Source: JACRLW01 sp046349595
GTDB lineage: Bacteria; Planctomycetota; UBA1135; UBA2386
Direction of reading: 5' to 3'
Length of the DNA stretch: 64,000 nt
Assembly: GCA_046349595.1 (NCBI GenBank)
Contig: JAXMCA010000002.1
Coordinates: 1,054,001 to 1,118,000 of the forward strand
Under the pieces are notes generated by a model. That model was not told where the DNA came from and did not search any database. It saw nothing but the letters and a program-made list of their open reading frames with translations. Within the stretch, counting starts at the first letter, position 1. Every line of letters begins with the position of its first letter. The position numbers and the translations under genes are program-made. Shown here in pieces: positions 52,586-61,197 of this stretch.

Positions 52586-53635
52586 TCAATCGGTGACGAA
52601 GCCGATCACCGGGATCCCGTACGAGCGCACCACCGGCGTGCCCGTGATCTGTCCCGTCACCAGCGCCATCCCCAGCGACGGCGGATTCGCCGACACCTGC
52701 ACCACCAGCGCATTGCTGAACGCGAAGCCCGTCGTCTGCCACTCGAACCACTGCATCGTCAGCGACGCACCCAGGAAGTCGGTGTCGGCGGGTAGATGAA
52801 GATCGACCCACGCCGTGCCACCGAACTCCGCCGTGAACTGCGGCGCGCCAACCACGCTTCCGATCGCGGCAAGCGGGAGGAGATGCAGGAAGCACCCCGG
52901 AGCCCCGATCACAGTCATGTCGATCGGGAGGCTCGTCGGCGCAGCACCGACCAGGAGATAGGCGGGGGCGCCGGGTTCGCCTGCCAGCTCGAAGGTCGCC
53001 GTCCGGCCGATCAGAAGTTGGGATCGATCGACCGACGCCGTCTGCTGCCACGAGGTCAAGGAGCCGCAGGGGGCACCGAGGCTCTGAACCTGCCCCTCAC
53101 TCGGATCGTCCACGGCGTCGATCGGCCACCAGTCGCCGGTGATCGACGATCCCTCGACGTCGATGACCAGTCCTGCATTCGGCACGGCGAAGGGACTGGA
53201 GAGCGCCACTTCGAAGGTGTCCGTAGTCGACCACGATGCGGTTCCGGACAGCGCCGCCGAAGTCGGGGCAGTCGCGATTCCACGGAAGACCTCGATCAAG
53301 GACACGGCGTTCGATGCGAAGTTCGGCAGCGCCTCGCTGGAATCGAGCGCGGCCTCCCCCATGCGCACGACGAGGTTCCAACTCGCGGGGTCGAGTGCCT
53401 CCGGGAAGTTCGAATCCCGCCGGAAGCGAAGCGCGGTGATCACCTGTCCGGACATCGAGGCGATGGACGCGGGATCGATCACCATCTGCCAGTGCTTCGG
53501 GAATGCGCCGACGATCGTCGTCGAGGAGTTCCCGTCGTTCGACGCGCAGTTGCCTGGCACGACGTGGAACCCCTGGGCAGCGAGGACCCCCGAGAGGAGG
53601 AGCAAGGAGAGCGGGTTGCGGTACATGTCAGACAT
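52586..53635 (-). CDS. Cassette 2, gene 3: secreted beta protein with shared C-terminal module
   Basis: 349 residues from ATG 53635; a second ATG at 53626 gives MYRNPLSLLLLSGVLAAQG, a clear signal peptide. The last ~380 bp are nearly identical to the matching part of the gene at 50696 (first ~180 bp differ at about 3 sites), while the N-terminal ~220 residues are diverged. Overlaps the 90-residue gene by 8 bp. No enzyme motif. Confidence 0.78.
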   Translation of the reverse strand: MSDMYRNPLSLLLLSGVLAAQGFHVVPGNCASNDGNSSTTIVGAFPKHWQMVIDPASIASMSGQVITALRFRRDSNFPEALDPASWNLVVRMGEAALDSSEALPNFASNAVSLIEVFRGIATAPTSAALSGTASWSTTDTFEVALSSPFAVPNAGLVIDVEGSSITGDWWPIDAVDDPSEGQVQSLGAPCGSLTSWQQTASVDRSQLLIGRTATFELAGEPGAPAYLLVGAAPTSLPIDMTVIGAPGCFLHLLPLAAIGSVVGAPQFTAEFGGTAWVDLHLPADTDFLGASLTMQWFEWQTTGFAFSNALVVQVSANPPSLGMALVTGQITGTPVVRSYGIPVIGFVTD

Positions 53636-53900
53636 TCCCGACGATCATGACCGTCGTCGTGTAGGGGACCGGTTTCGCGCCATCGCCGACGAAGATCGGC
53701 GTGCCGCCACGAGCACCTTGCGGAAGGCGGTACTCGACTCTGCGCTGGTTCACGCGCACCTTCCGCGCGCCCAAGCCGGGGATCGCAATCGTGACCTCTT
53801 GAACACCGTCGCCCACGTCGATCACCAAAGTTCCACCTTCCTGCACGGTTGCAGGTGCGCGCAGGGGCGGATCGAAGCGACGAGGAGTTCGCATCGGCAC
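53628..53900 (-). CDS. Cassette 2, gene 2: small beta-rich protein
   Basis: 90 residues. Paralogue of the gene at 51730, about half identical, sharing FDPP..APATVQEGG and RGGTPIFVGDG. Start could be GTG 53900 or ATG 53894. Lies 5 bp after gene 1 of the cassette. Confidence 0.7.
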   Translation of the reverse strand: MPMRTPRRFDPPLRAPATVQEGGTLVIDVGDGVQEVTIAIPGLGARKVRVNQRRVEYRLPQGARGGTPIFVGDGAKPVPYTTTVMIVGNV

Positions 53901-53905
53901 TTCGA

Positions 53906-54355
53906 CTAGCGACAGGTCTCGAGCGGCCCGATCAGGGAGTGAAGAGCTTCGGCTCCGGGCGAACTCCGCAGCACTCCGAGCACGCGCTCTGCCACACGAG
54001 CACGTTGTGCGCGCACACAGGGGTCATCGGCGATGACTGCTTCGGCGATGCGGCGCACTCCCGTCTGAAGTCGTGCATCCCCGTTCACGACGAAGGTCAT
54101 GAGGAACGCCTCGTGCCCTTGGACGAGCGTCGCAAGATCCCCTCGTTGTGCCTCGAGCGCCCAACGCAATGTGGCGTCCTCCTCGACGGAGGTCTCGGGA
54201 TTCGAGGATCGCAGGAAGACACCGAGGGTCCTCCCGGCGGCCGCCCCGAGACAGAGAGCTGTCATCACGGCCGCGTAAAACGCACGGCGAGAGAAACCAC
54301 GAACCGGTTCCTTCTCCGGTTCAGGACTGACGAGGAACACAGGGTCGAGTCGCAA
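53906..54355 (-). CDS. Cassette 2, gene 1: Tat-motif-like membrane-anchored protein
   Basis: 149 residues from TTG 54355, same length as its paralogue at 52006. Same N-terminus (LDPVFLVSPEPEKEPVRGF, SRRAF) but a diverged hydrophobic segment (MTALCLGAAAGRTLG) and body. The Arg-Arg motif and hydrophobic run again suggest a Tat signal or anchor. Confidence 0.72.
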   Translation of the reverse strand: MRLDPVFLVSPEPEKEPVRGFSRRAFYAAVMTALCLGAAAGRTLGVFLRSSNPETSVEEDATLRWALEAQRGDLATLVQGHEAFLMTFVVNGDARLQTGVRRIAEAVIADDPCVRAQRARVAERVLGVLRSSPGAEALHSLIGPLETCR

Positions 54356-54404
54356 TGAAGGAGCCTCCGACGCCGGCCTTCTTCGACTGGCGCAATCGAA
54401 CGAG
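54277..54404 (-). repeat. Conserved 5' end of cassette 2
   Basis: The partner of 52377-52504, 127 of 128 bases identical. The 200-bp gap between this cassette and the gene at 54557 shows no further gene. Confidence 0.85.
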
Positions 54405-54556
54405 CGGGGGCGAGGGTAACTCGATGCCTTGGATCGTCCAAGCAGCTCAGGCTCAGTCGATGGGAAAAGGGCATGCGATGCGCGGCTCTTCCGTTCCGCC
54501 GCCACGGCCCTTCGCCCCGCGTGCTCCGGTTCCTTCGGCGCACGCCGCGAGCACGC

Positions 54557-55015
54557 TCAGCTCGGACCCTCGATCTCGCCCTCGCCGCCCCCGAACAACT
54601 TCTTCAGCGCTTCGAGCACCGGGTTGCCCGGCTCGCGGGCGTGCATCGCGCGGGCGAACTCGTGGCAGGCGTGTTGGAGCATGAGCAGGGCGCGGGGGAA
54701 GAACTCGCAGAAGGTCTCTTCGTTGGGCAGCAGCATGTCGATGCTGGCGATGGTGTCGTTGGGACCGGGGAAGATCTTCACGGCCTTCACCATGCCGGTG
54801 ATGGTGGCGGCGGTCTCGAGCACGCGGGTGCGCTCGGCGGGCGTGTCGAAGTGCCAGAAGTTGGGGAAGACGATGCGGAAGTAGTGCGGATCGTCGGTGT
54901 CGATCGGCAGCACGTACTGGCCGCCCTCGTGCTGGAAGGTCATGTAGTCGTCCCGCACCGTGGGGCGATAGCCCTTCTCGGTCAGGAACTTGCGGAAGGT
55001 GTCGAGCTTGTTCAT
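54557..55015 (-). CDS. YbjN-like small protein
   Basis: 152 residues from ATG 55015. The pattern FRKFLTEKGYRPTVRDDYM, TFQHEGGQYVLPIDTDDPHYF resembles the YbjN/secretion-chaperone-like fold, small cytosolic proteins with alpha/beta layout. The C-terminal helix ends in LKKLFGGGEGEIEGPS. It is divergent from the E1-like gene with a ~128-bp gap. Function unknown. Confidence 0.65.
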   Translation of the reverse strand: MNKLDTFRKFLTEKGYRPTVRDDYMTFQHEGGQYVLPIDTDDPHYFRIVFPNFWHFDTPAERTRVLETAATITGMVKAVKIFPGPNDTIASIDMLLPNEETFCEFFPRALLMLQHACHEFARAMHAREPGNPVLEALKKLFGGGEGEIEGPS

Positions 55016-55143
55016 CGCGTCTCCTGGGGTTCGTGTGCGGCGAAACCCTCGCTGCACGTGGCGGAGAAGGGGCGGGAGCGGCGCGGTCTGTCGGAGACGC
55101 GTCCGGCGACAGAAGCACGCGCGGGCGGACCTTGTCATCGCGG

Positions 55144-56427
55144 ATGGAACGCATGCGCGCTGCGGCACCCGTGTGCCGCGTCACCGTCACGGTGACGGAG
55201 CTCGCGCGCATCCGGCGTGAACTCCTCGAGTCACCCGGACGCGTGATCGAGCTGCCGGCCGGCATCCATCGCGACGCGCAGGGTCTCGAGGTCTTCGCGC
55301 CGCGCGGCGGCAGCAATGCATTGCCTGCAGCGATCCTGCGCTTCGCCGCGCTGCCGCGCAGCCTGGAGGGCATCTCGCACCATTGGTGGGAGGGCTTCGA
55401 CGTGCCGCGCGGCCCGCGCCCGCGTGTCGACGTCTTCCTGCACGAGGAGCGCGGCTGCAGCGCCGCATTGCTCTGCGACGGCGCGGTCCATCCGATCGCC
55501 GAGCTGCTGATCGCCGGCCCGCGCATGGATCGTTGGATCCCCGCGCGCACGCCTCCCGATCTGATCGGCGTGGTCCCCGCCGACGGTCCCTTCAGCCGCT
55601 ACATCGGCGCGCTCGGCGGCGACGGCGTGCACACGCGGATGCGCGCGCTGTCGATCGCCTTCGTCGGCGCGGCGCGGCTGGCATCGCTCGCGGCGATCGG
55701 ATGCGCGCGCGCGGGCGTGCGGCGCATCACGCTGATCGACGCCGATCTCATCGAGGAGCACAGCCGCGACGCCGTCGAGGTGCTGGCGAGCGATCGCAGC
55801 GGACGGCCCAAGGTCGAGGTCGTCGCGCGCATGATCGCGGCCGTCGCTCCCGAGGTGGAGGTCGTGCCGCTGTGCCTCGGCGTGGAGGATCCGGCGGCGG
55901 CCGATGCCTGCGCGCACGCCGATCTCGTGATCAGCGCGCCGGACCAGAACCAGGCGCGCCTGGTCGCCGCGCTGTATGCGACCGCGCACCTCCGCCCGCA
56001 CCTCGATCTCGGCACCGGCGTGTTCGGGACCGGTGACGACTTCGTCGCCGGCGCCGACATCCGTCTGACCGTCCCGGGCGACGGCTGCCTGTTGTGCGTG
56101 GGATCGCTCGACCTGCAGCGACGCCACGAGCGCGACTGGCGCCGTCAGCGCGCCGGTTCGCTCCGTTCGCTCAATGGTCTGGCGGTGTCGCACGCATTGT
56201 TCCTGCTCGAGCGATTCCTGTGCGGCGATGTCGCGCAGAGCACCTGGTTCCAGCTCGTGCTCGACCGTCGTGCGGAGCTCGTCGCGCGGCGCATGCCCCG
56301 CGAGCGCGATCCCGGCTGCCCGCTCTGTGCCCTGTCCGGCTGTGGCGACGACGCCGCGGGGAAACACCCCTTCGCGTCACGGACCCCGGCCGCGGGCACT
56401 GCTGGGCATCCGCAACCGCGGGTCTGA
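55144..56427 (+). CDS. ThiF/E1-like protein with degenerate nucleotide loop
   Basis: 427 residues from ATG 55144 (an ATG at 55153 is equally possible). The N-terminal ~150 residues are a separate domain of unknown type. Residues ~170-270 follow the E1/ThiF Rossmann outline: SIAFVGAARLASLAAIGCAR in place of GxGGxGS, then VRRITLIDADLIEEHSRDAV with the acidic strand end, then K in RPKVEVVARMI. Four Cys in CLLC and CPLC form a likely zinc site. The Gly-rich loop and the NxNR element are changed, so adenylation activity is doubtful. No ubiquitin-like or E2 gene is visible nearby. Confidence 0.75.
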   Translation: MERMRAAAPVCRVTVTVTELARIRRELLESPGRVIELPAGIHRDAQGLEVFAPRGGSNALPAAILRFAALPRSLEGISHHWWEGFDVPRGPRPRVDVFLHEERGCSAALLCDGAVHPIAELLIAGPRMDRWIPARTPPDLIGVVPADGPFSRYIGALGGDGVHTRMRALSIAFVGAARLASLAAIGCARAGVRRITLIDADLIEEHSRDAVEVLASDRSGRPKVEVVARMIAAVAPEVEVVPLCLGVEDPAAADACAHADLVISAPDQNQARLVAALYATAHLRPHLDLGTGVFGTGDDFVAGADIRLTVPGDGCLLCVGSLDLQRRHERDWRRQRAGSLRSLNGLAVSHALFLLERFLCGDVAQSTWFQLVLDRRAELVARRMPRERDPGCPLCALSGCGDDAAGKHPFASRTPAAGTAGHPQPRV

Positions 56428-56430
56428 CCC

Positions 56431-58626
56431 ATGTCCAAGCAACCCTTCCTCGTCTGTGCGCTGCTCGCCTCCGCGAGCATGGCACAGGTCCCCCTCTCCT
56501 CGACCCCGCACGGTCTGAACGTCGTCGCACCGCAGGCGCGGGACGGCTGGCCCTTCGACCACGTTCTGCACGACGCGCCCGGCGACGGCCGTCTGTGGGC
56601 CGTCGGCGCCACCTACAAGGCCTCCTTCGGGGCCGAAGGTGTCAGCTACGTGCCGCGCCTCGCACCCAAGGTCCGCAGCACGGCGTTGCGGCTCCGGCTC
56701 GACGCCGTGCGCGTCGACGGCGATCTCGTGCCGCTCGACGCCGCGGTCGTGCCCGTGCGCGAGCAGGATCGCATCACCTTCGAGCGCGGCTGCGTGCGCG
56801 AGGTCTACGACCTGACGCTGAACGGCGTCGAGCAGAGCTTCGTCGTCGAGGCCGGTCCCGGCGACGTCGACGTCGAGATCGCGGTCGACTCCGAGCTGCC
56901 CGCGCAGATCGGTCCGAGCGGGGTCTCCTTCGCCGGTGTCGACGGCGGAACCGAGTACGGCGCCGCCTTCCTGCTCCGCGACGGCGGCAAGCGCTCGATC
57001 GCGACCTCCTTCGACGGCCGCTCGCTCCGTCTGCACGTCGCCGCCGCCGAACGCGGTGCCGGTCCGGTGGTGATCGACCCGCTGATCTCGACGCGCCAGG
57101 GCGCTCCTGCCAGCGCGCTGTCGAACCCCGACGTCGCCTACGACGCGACCAACGATCGCTACCTGATGGTCTGGGAGTACGAGTTCAGCGAGTTCGACCA
57201 CGACGTCTACTCGCAGGCCTTCGACGGCCGCGGGGATCCGATCCCCGGCACGGATGCGCCCTTCGATGCGACCACCACCTTCGTCACGCATCCGCGCATC
57301 GCCAACCTCGACGCCTTCGATCGCTTCATGGTGGTGATGACGGTCGCCGACCCGCAGCAGCAGGGCCGCATGATGATCCACGGTCGCATGCGCGAGGCCG
57401 CCGGCACCATGACCATGCACGCGGCGCAACTGCTCAGCGATCCGGCGTTGCCCGGAGAGAACTTCCTGCCCGACATCGGCGCGGATCCCGGCACCGATGC
57501 GCAGAACCACGACTGGCTGGTGGTCTGGGCGAACTCGCAGAGCGGGAGCGTCGCCCACATCCAGGGGCGACTGGTGATCGGCGACGGTCAACTGCGCAAC
57601 CAGAACGTGCTGCCGATCCAGACCAGTGCGCAGCGGAACTGGTCGGTGTCGGTGTCGCGCAGCAACGGCAACGGCATCGTGCCGAGTCCGCAATGGTTGG
57701 TCGTCTACACACGCACGACCTCGGGCAGCGGCTCGGACATCTACCTGCGCAGCGTCCGGCCAGACGGCACGGTCGGAGCCGAGAAGATCGTCGACGACAG
57801 CGGCAACGACGATCACGATCCGTACGTCTCCTCGCCGGTCGATCACGGCAACGGCCAGACGACCTATCTCGTCGTCTACGAGCGTCCGAACGCCACGCGG
57901 GCGATGTGGCGCCGCGTCAGCAGCGGTGGCCTCGAGGTCTCCCAGTTCTTCGACCTGGCCGCCGACTTCTTCCTGGGGCGTCACTCGCCGCGCGTCGACA
58001 GCGACGGCAAGCGCTTCGTGATCAGCACGAGTTCGGTGGGGCCGACCTCGAGCGTGTCCGACACCACGCGTCTGTGCACACTGGCGTGGAACGGGTTCTC
58101 GGTCAGCCTGCAGGACCTGGTCATCGTGCCGGGCGTGGTACACGAACCCAGGATCACCGCGCTGCGGTCCAGCGGCGGCCTCGGCAGCGTCTACGGCGTC
58201 GCCTACCTCGAGCTTGTGAACGGCCTCCATCAGCCGATGCTCGCCCGCTACGGCGGTCATGCCTCGGGTACCACGACCTCGGTGTTGCCTACGGCGTGCG
58301 ACGGCCTCGGCATCGCCTTCGACGGCATCCCCGCGCTGGGCAACCGGCTGCGCTTCACGCTGTCGAACTCCGGCGTGAACCAGCCGGGCTTCCTGTTCGG
58401 CGGCGCGGCCGCGTCGGCCATCCCGATCTGTTCGACCTGTGGGCTCGGTGTGCGCCTGGATCTCCCGATCCTGACCGCCTTCGGCAGTCCGCTCTACGAG
58501 ATCCCGATCCCCTACGACCTGTCGCTCGTCGGTGTGAGCCTCGCGGTGCAGGGGCTGACCGTCGGCTCGGGGAGCTGCTTCGCGTCGCTGCGTTTCAGCG
58601 ACACCGTGCAGTTCACCATCCGCTGA
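56431..58626 (+). CDS. Large secreted beta-propeller-like protein with shared C-terminal module
   Basis: 731 residues with signal peptide MSKQPFLVCALLASASMAQ. Repeating blades of the form NPDVAYDATNDRYLMVWEYE and HDWLVVWANSQSG, QWLVVYTRTTSGSGSDIYLR suggest a propeller or sheet repeat. The last ~120 residues (from ACDGLGIAFDGIPALGN) match the module of the proteins at 9540, 50696 and 52586. Starts 3 bp after the E1-like gene and may be co-transcribed with it. No enzymatic motif. Confidence 0.8.
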   Translation: MSKQPFLVCALLASASMAQVPLSSTPHGLNVVAPQARDGWPFDHVLHDAPGDGRLWAVGATYKASFGAEGVSYVPRLAPKVRSTALRLRLDAVRVDGDLVPLDAAVVPVREQDRITFERGCVREVYDLTLNGVEQSFVVEAGPGDVDVEIAVDSELPAQIGPSGVSFAGVDGGTEYGAAFLLRDGGKRSIATSFDGRSLRLHVAAAERGAGPVVIDPLISTRQGAPASALSNPDVAYDATNDRYLMVWEYEFSEFDHDVYSQAFDGRGDPIPGTDAPFDATTTFVTHPRIANLDAFDRFMVVMTVADPQQQGRMMIHGRMREAAGTMTMHAAQLLSDPALPGENFLPDIGADPGTDAQNHDWLVVWANSQSGSVAHIQGRLVIGDGQLRNQNVLPIQTSAQRNWSVSVSRSNGNGIVPSPQWLVVYTRTTSGSGSDIYLRSVRPDGTVGAEKIVDDSGNDDHDPYVSSPVDHGNGQTTYLVVYERPNATRAMWRRVSSGGLEVSQFFDLAADFFLGRHSPRVDSDGKRFVISTSSVGPTSSVSDTTRLCTLAWNGFSVSLQDLVIVPGVVHEPRITALRSSGGLGSVYGVAYLELVNGLHQPMLARYGGHASGTTTSVLPTACDGLGIAFDGIPALGNRLRFTLSNSGVNQPGFLFGGAAASAIPICSTCGLGVRLDLPILTAFGSPLYEIPIPYDLSLVGVSLAVQGLTVGSGSCFASLRFSDTVQFTIR

Positions 58627-58635
58627 ATGCCGGTC

Positions 58636-61197
58636 TCACTCGGCGAGACTGCGGGCGACGCGGACGCCGAGTTCCGCCGAGGACTGGTTCGGCGCGACCA
58701 GCCTCATCGAACCGATGCGGCAGTCGACGGCCGTCAGCATGAAGGAGCCGCCGCGCGCGAGGATCACGGTCTCGGCGTCGCCGCTCCGCGTGACCGTCAT
58801 CTCGGCGACGTTGCCGAGCATGTCGAAGAGCCCGTAGCCGTTCGGTCGCAGGCTGCCCACCGGTGCGTGCGCGGCGAAACCGTCGCGCACCTCGGCATCG
58901 GCCGCGATGTCCACACCCGCCTCGCGCAGCGTGGCATCGGCGATGTTGGCGAAGCCCTGCAGATCGGCGATGCGCTCTCCGGCGCCCCAGATGCCGGAGG
59001 TCCCGGCGCGGGCCGCAACTTCCCACTCGGCGCTGCTCGGCAGACGCAGTTCGAAGCGCGGCAGCCATTCGATCACCTGCGGCCACAGCACCGACTCCTC
59101 GGGATGGCGTCCGGTGATCCGGAGTCCCGGCATCTCCTCGGTACCCATGCGATGCAGGGCCTGCACCGCGATGTGGAGCGTCTTCACCTGCTGCTGCGTG
59201 AGCTCGTACTTGCCGAGCAGGAAGGGAGCGCCGCTGATCTGCTTCGGCTCGCCCTCGAACTTCTGCCGGTAGGGGTCGAAGTGCGGCTGCTTCGGGTCGC
59301 CCTGCTGGCTGCCGATCAGACGATGCCCGCCGGGGATCAGCACCAGCACGATCGCGGTGTCGTCGTCGATCCGGAGCCGACCGTCGGGCCCGCGCACCGG
59401 CACGCGACCCGACTGCGGATGCGCGAACTCCTCGAGCCCCGAGTCCGGATCGGGACCCAGGGGAACGAGGCCACGGATCGGCTTCATGTCGACGATCTCG
59501 TAGTGATCGCCGTGGGCCACCGCCTCGATCACGCGGGACCAGTCCGCGGCGTGCTCGGTGATGGTGAGGGCCTCGACCTGGCGCGCGAACCGGGTCCGCT
59601 CCCGGATCTGATCGCGCAATCCGTCGGGTGCGGAGAAGGACTCGAGGTTGGCGAGGTGCTTCTGCAGACGGTCGACGAGGAATCGCGCGCCACGGCGCTC
59701 CGAGTCGGTCGCGTAGTCGGCGGAGGATTCCGCCGCGAGGCTGCGCAATGCGGCGGCGTGCTCGTCACGGCGTGAGCACAGCCCCTCGGCCCGTTGCAGC
59801 CAGCGCTCGTGGTCGGCGAGCCGAGCCGGCGACGACGGCCACAGGCTGCCCGCCGTCGCGATCAGCTCTTCGAGTTCGACGGTGTCGGCGAGTCGCCAGA
59901 AGTCGGAGAGCCGCGCGGCAGCCGCGGCCGCGTTCGCGTTCGCCTCGCGGTACAGCGCGGCGCTCACCGCCAGTCCCGCCAGCAACGACGCGAGGAGCAG
60001 GCCCGCCGCGATCACCGCACCGCGGTGTCGTCGCACGAACTTGAGCAGCAGGTAGCCGGTCGACGGCGGGCCGGCGAGCACCGGTTCGTGCGCGAGGTGA
60101 CGCCGCAGATCCGCCGCGAACTCGGCGACCGACCCGTAGCGGTCGTCGGCGCGCTTGCTCATCGCCTTGCAGAGGATCCAGTCGAGATCGCCGCGCAGCG
60201 ATCTGGACCACGCGCACTGCGCCTGCAATGCGCGCCGGCTCGCCAGTGGAGGCTCGACCTCGGTGATGAGTCGCTGCAGTTCGGCGAGCTGCAGCCGCCG
60301 CAGGCTGTCGGCCCCGATCGGCAGCGTGCCGGTGAGCAGCTCGTAGAGGATCACGCCGAGCGCGTAGACATCGGTCCGGATGTCGGCGCTCTGCGCATCG
60401 CCGCGCATCTGCTCCGGGCTCATGTAGGCCGGCGTCCCGAGCACCGCTCCGGCATGCGTCCGCATGGTGTGCAGCTCGTGGTCGCCGAAGACCTTGGCGA
60501 GCCCGAAGTCGATCACCTTGGGCTGCGCGACGCCGTCGACCTCCGCGACCAGGATGTTCTGTGGCTTGAGATCGCGATGGATCACGCCGCGCTGATGCGC
60601 ATGGTGCACGCCTTCGCACGCGGCGAGGAACAGGTCGATGCGGGCGAGCAGATCGAGGCCGCGCGTCTGGACGTGGCGATTCAGTGCCTCGCCAGGGACG
60701 TATTCCATCGCCAGCCACGGTCTGCCGTGCGCGTCGAGGCCGCCGTCGAAGATCATCGCGATCGCCGGGTGGCTCATCCGCGACAAGACCTCGCGCTCGT
60801 TGAGGAAGCGCGCGACCGCGCTCGGCGACGCCGCCGCGTGGTGCAGCAGCTTGACCGCGACCTGTCGACGGAAGGGTTCCTCCTGTTCGGCGAGGAACAC
60901 CACGCCGAACGCACCTTCGCCCACCTCGCGCAGGATCCGGTACGGACCGATGGCCTGCGGCAACACCGGCTTGGAGGACGGCTCGAGATCGACGAGCACC
61001 CGTGCAGCGCGCTCGAAGTCGCTGCGCAGCTTGGATAACTGCGGACGCCAGCGCTCGTGTGCCGCGCACAGCGACTCGAAGCGCTCCTGCCGGAGGTCGA
61101 CAGGGCCGAACAGGATCTCGCCGGCGAGCTCCTCGATGTCGGCGGGCAAGTCCTCCAACGGTCGCCCGTCGCCTGCGGTCATGCCCGAATCCCCCAT
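58636..61197 (-). CDS. Membrane Ser/Thr protein kinase with C-terminal FGE-sulfatase domain
   Basis: 853 residues from ATG 61197, which overlaps the sigma stop as TGATG. Kinase domain ~85-345: GEGAFGVVFLAEQ, Lys 116 (VAVKLL), HRDLKPQNIL (Asp 209), DFG at 230-232, GTPAYMSPEQ. One membrane helix at about 395-420, then a coiled segment, then an FGE-type domain (LPSSAEWEVAARAGTSG, NGYGLFDMLGNVAEM). The FGE domain lies outside the membrane and may sense a ligand. Its end has none of the variable-cassette DNA seen at 16.3 and 20.3 kb. Second gene of an ECF sigma/kinase pair, a common planctomycete arrangement. Confidence 0.92.
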   Translation of the reverse strand: MGDSGMTAGDGRPLEDLPADIEELAGEILFGPVDLRQERFESLCAAHERWRPQLSKLRSDFERAARVLVDLEPSSKPVLPQAIGPYRILREVGEGAFGVVFLAEQEEPFRRQVAVKLLHHAAASPSAVARFLNEREVLSRMSHPAIAMIFDGGLDAHGRPWLAMEYVPGEALNRHVQTRGLDLLARIDLFLAACEGVHHAHQRGVIHRDLKPQNILVAEVDGVAQPKVIDFGLAKVFGDHELHTMRTHAGAVLGTPAYMSPEQMRGDAQSADIRTDVYALGVILYELLTGTLPIGADSLRRLQLAELQRLITEVEPPLASRRALQAQCAWSRSLRGDLDWILCKAMSKRADDRYGSVAEFAADLRRHLAHEPVLAGPPSTGYLLLKFVRRHRGAVIAAGLLLASLLAGLAVSAALYREANANAAAAAARLSDFWRLADTVELEELIATAGSLWPSSPARLADHERWLQRAEGLCSRRDEHAAALRSLAAESSADYATDSERRGARFLVDRLQKHLANLESFSAPDGLRDQIRERTRFARQVEALTITEHAADWSRVIEAVAHGDHYEIVDMKPIRGLVPLGPDPDSGLEEFAHPQSGRVPVRGPDGRLRIDDDTAIVLVLIPGGHRLIGSQQGDPKQPHFDPYRQKFEGEPKQISGAPFLLGKYELTQQQVKTLHIAVQALHRMGTEEMPGLRITGRHPEESVLWPQVIEWLPRFELRLPSSAEWEVAARAGTSGIWGAGERIADLQGFANIADATLREAGVDIAADAEVRDGFAAHAPVGSLRPNGYGLFDMLGNVAEMTVTRSGDAETVILARGGSFMLTAVDCRIGSMRLVAPNQSSAELGVRVARSLAE

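Noticed and set aside
53400..53425. GTTCGAATCCC, which looks like a tRNA T-loop
   Set aside because: It lies inside the coding sequence of the secreted protein at 52586 and no cloverleaf can be formed around it.
58636..59000. FGE domain of the Ser/Thr kinase as a third DGR target
   Set aside because: Its 3' end has no DNA similarity to the shared cassette at 16.3 and 20.3 kb; only the protein fold is related.
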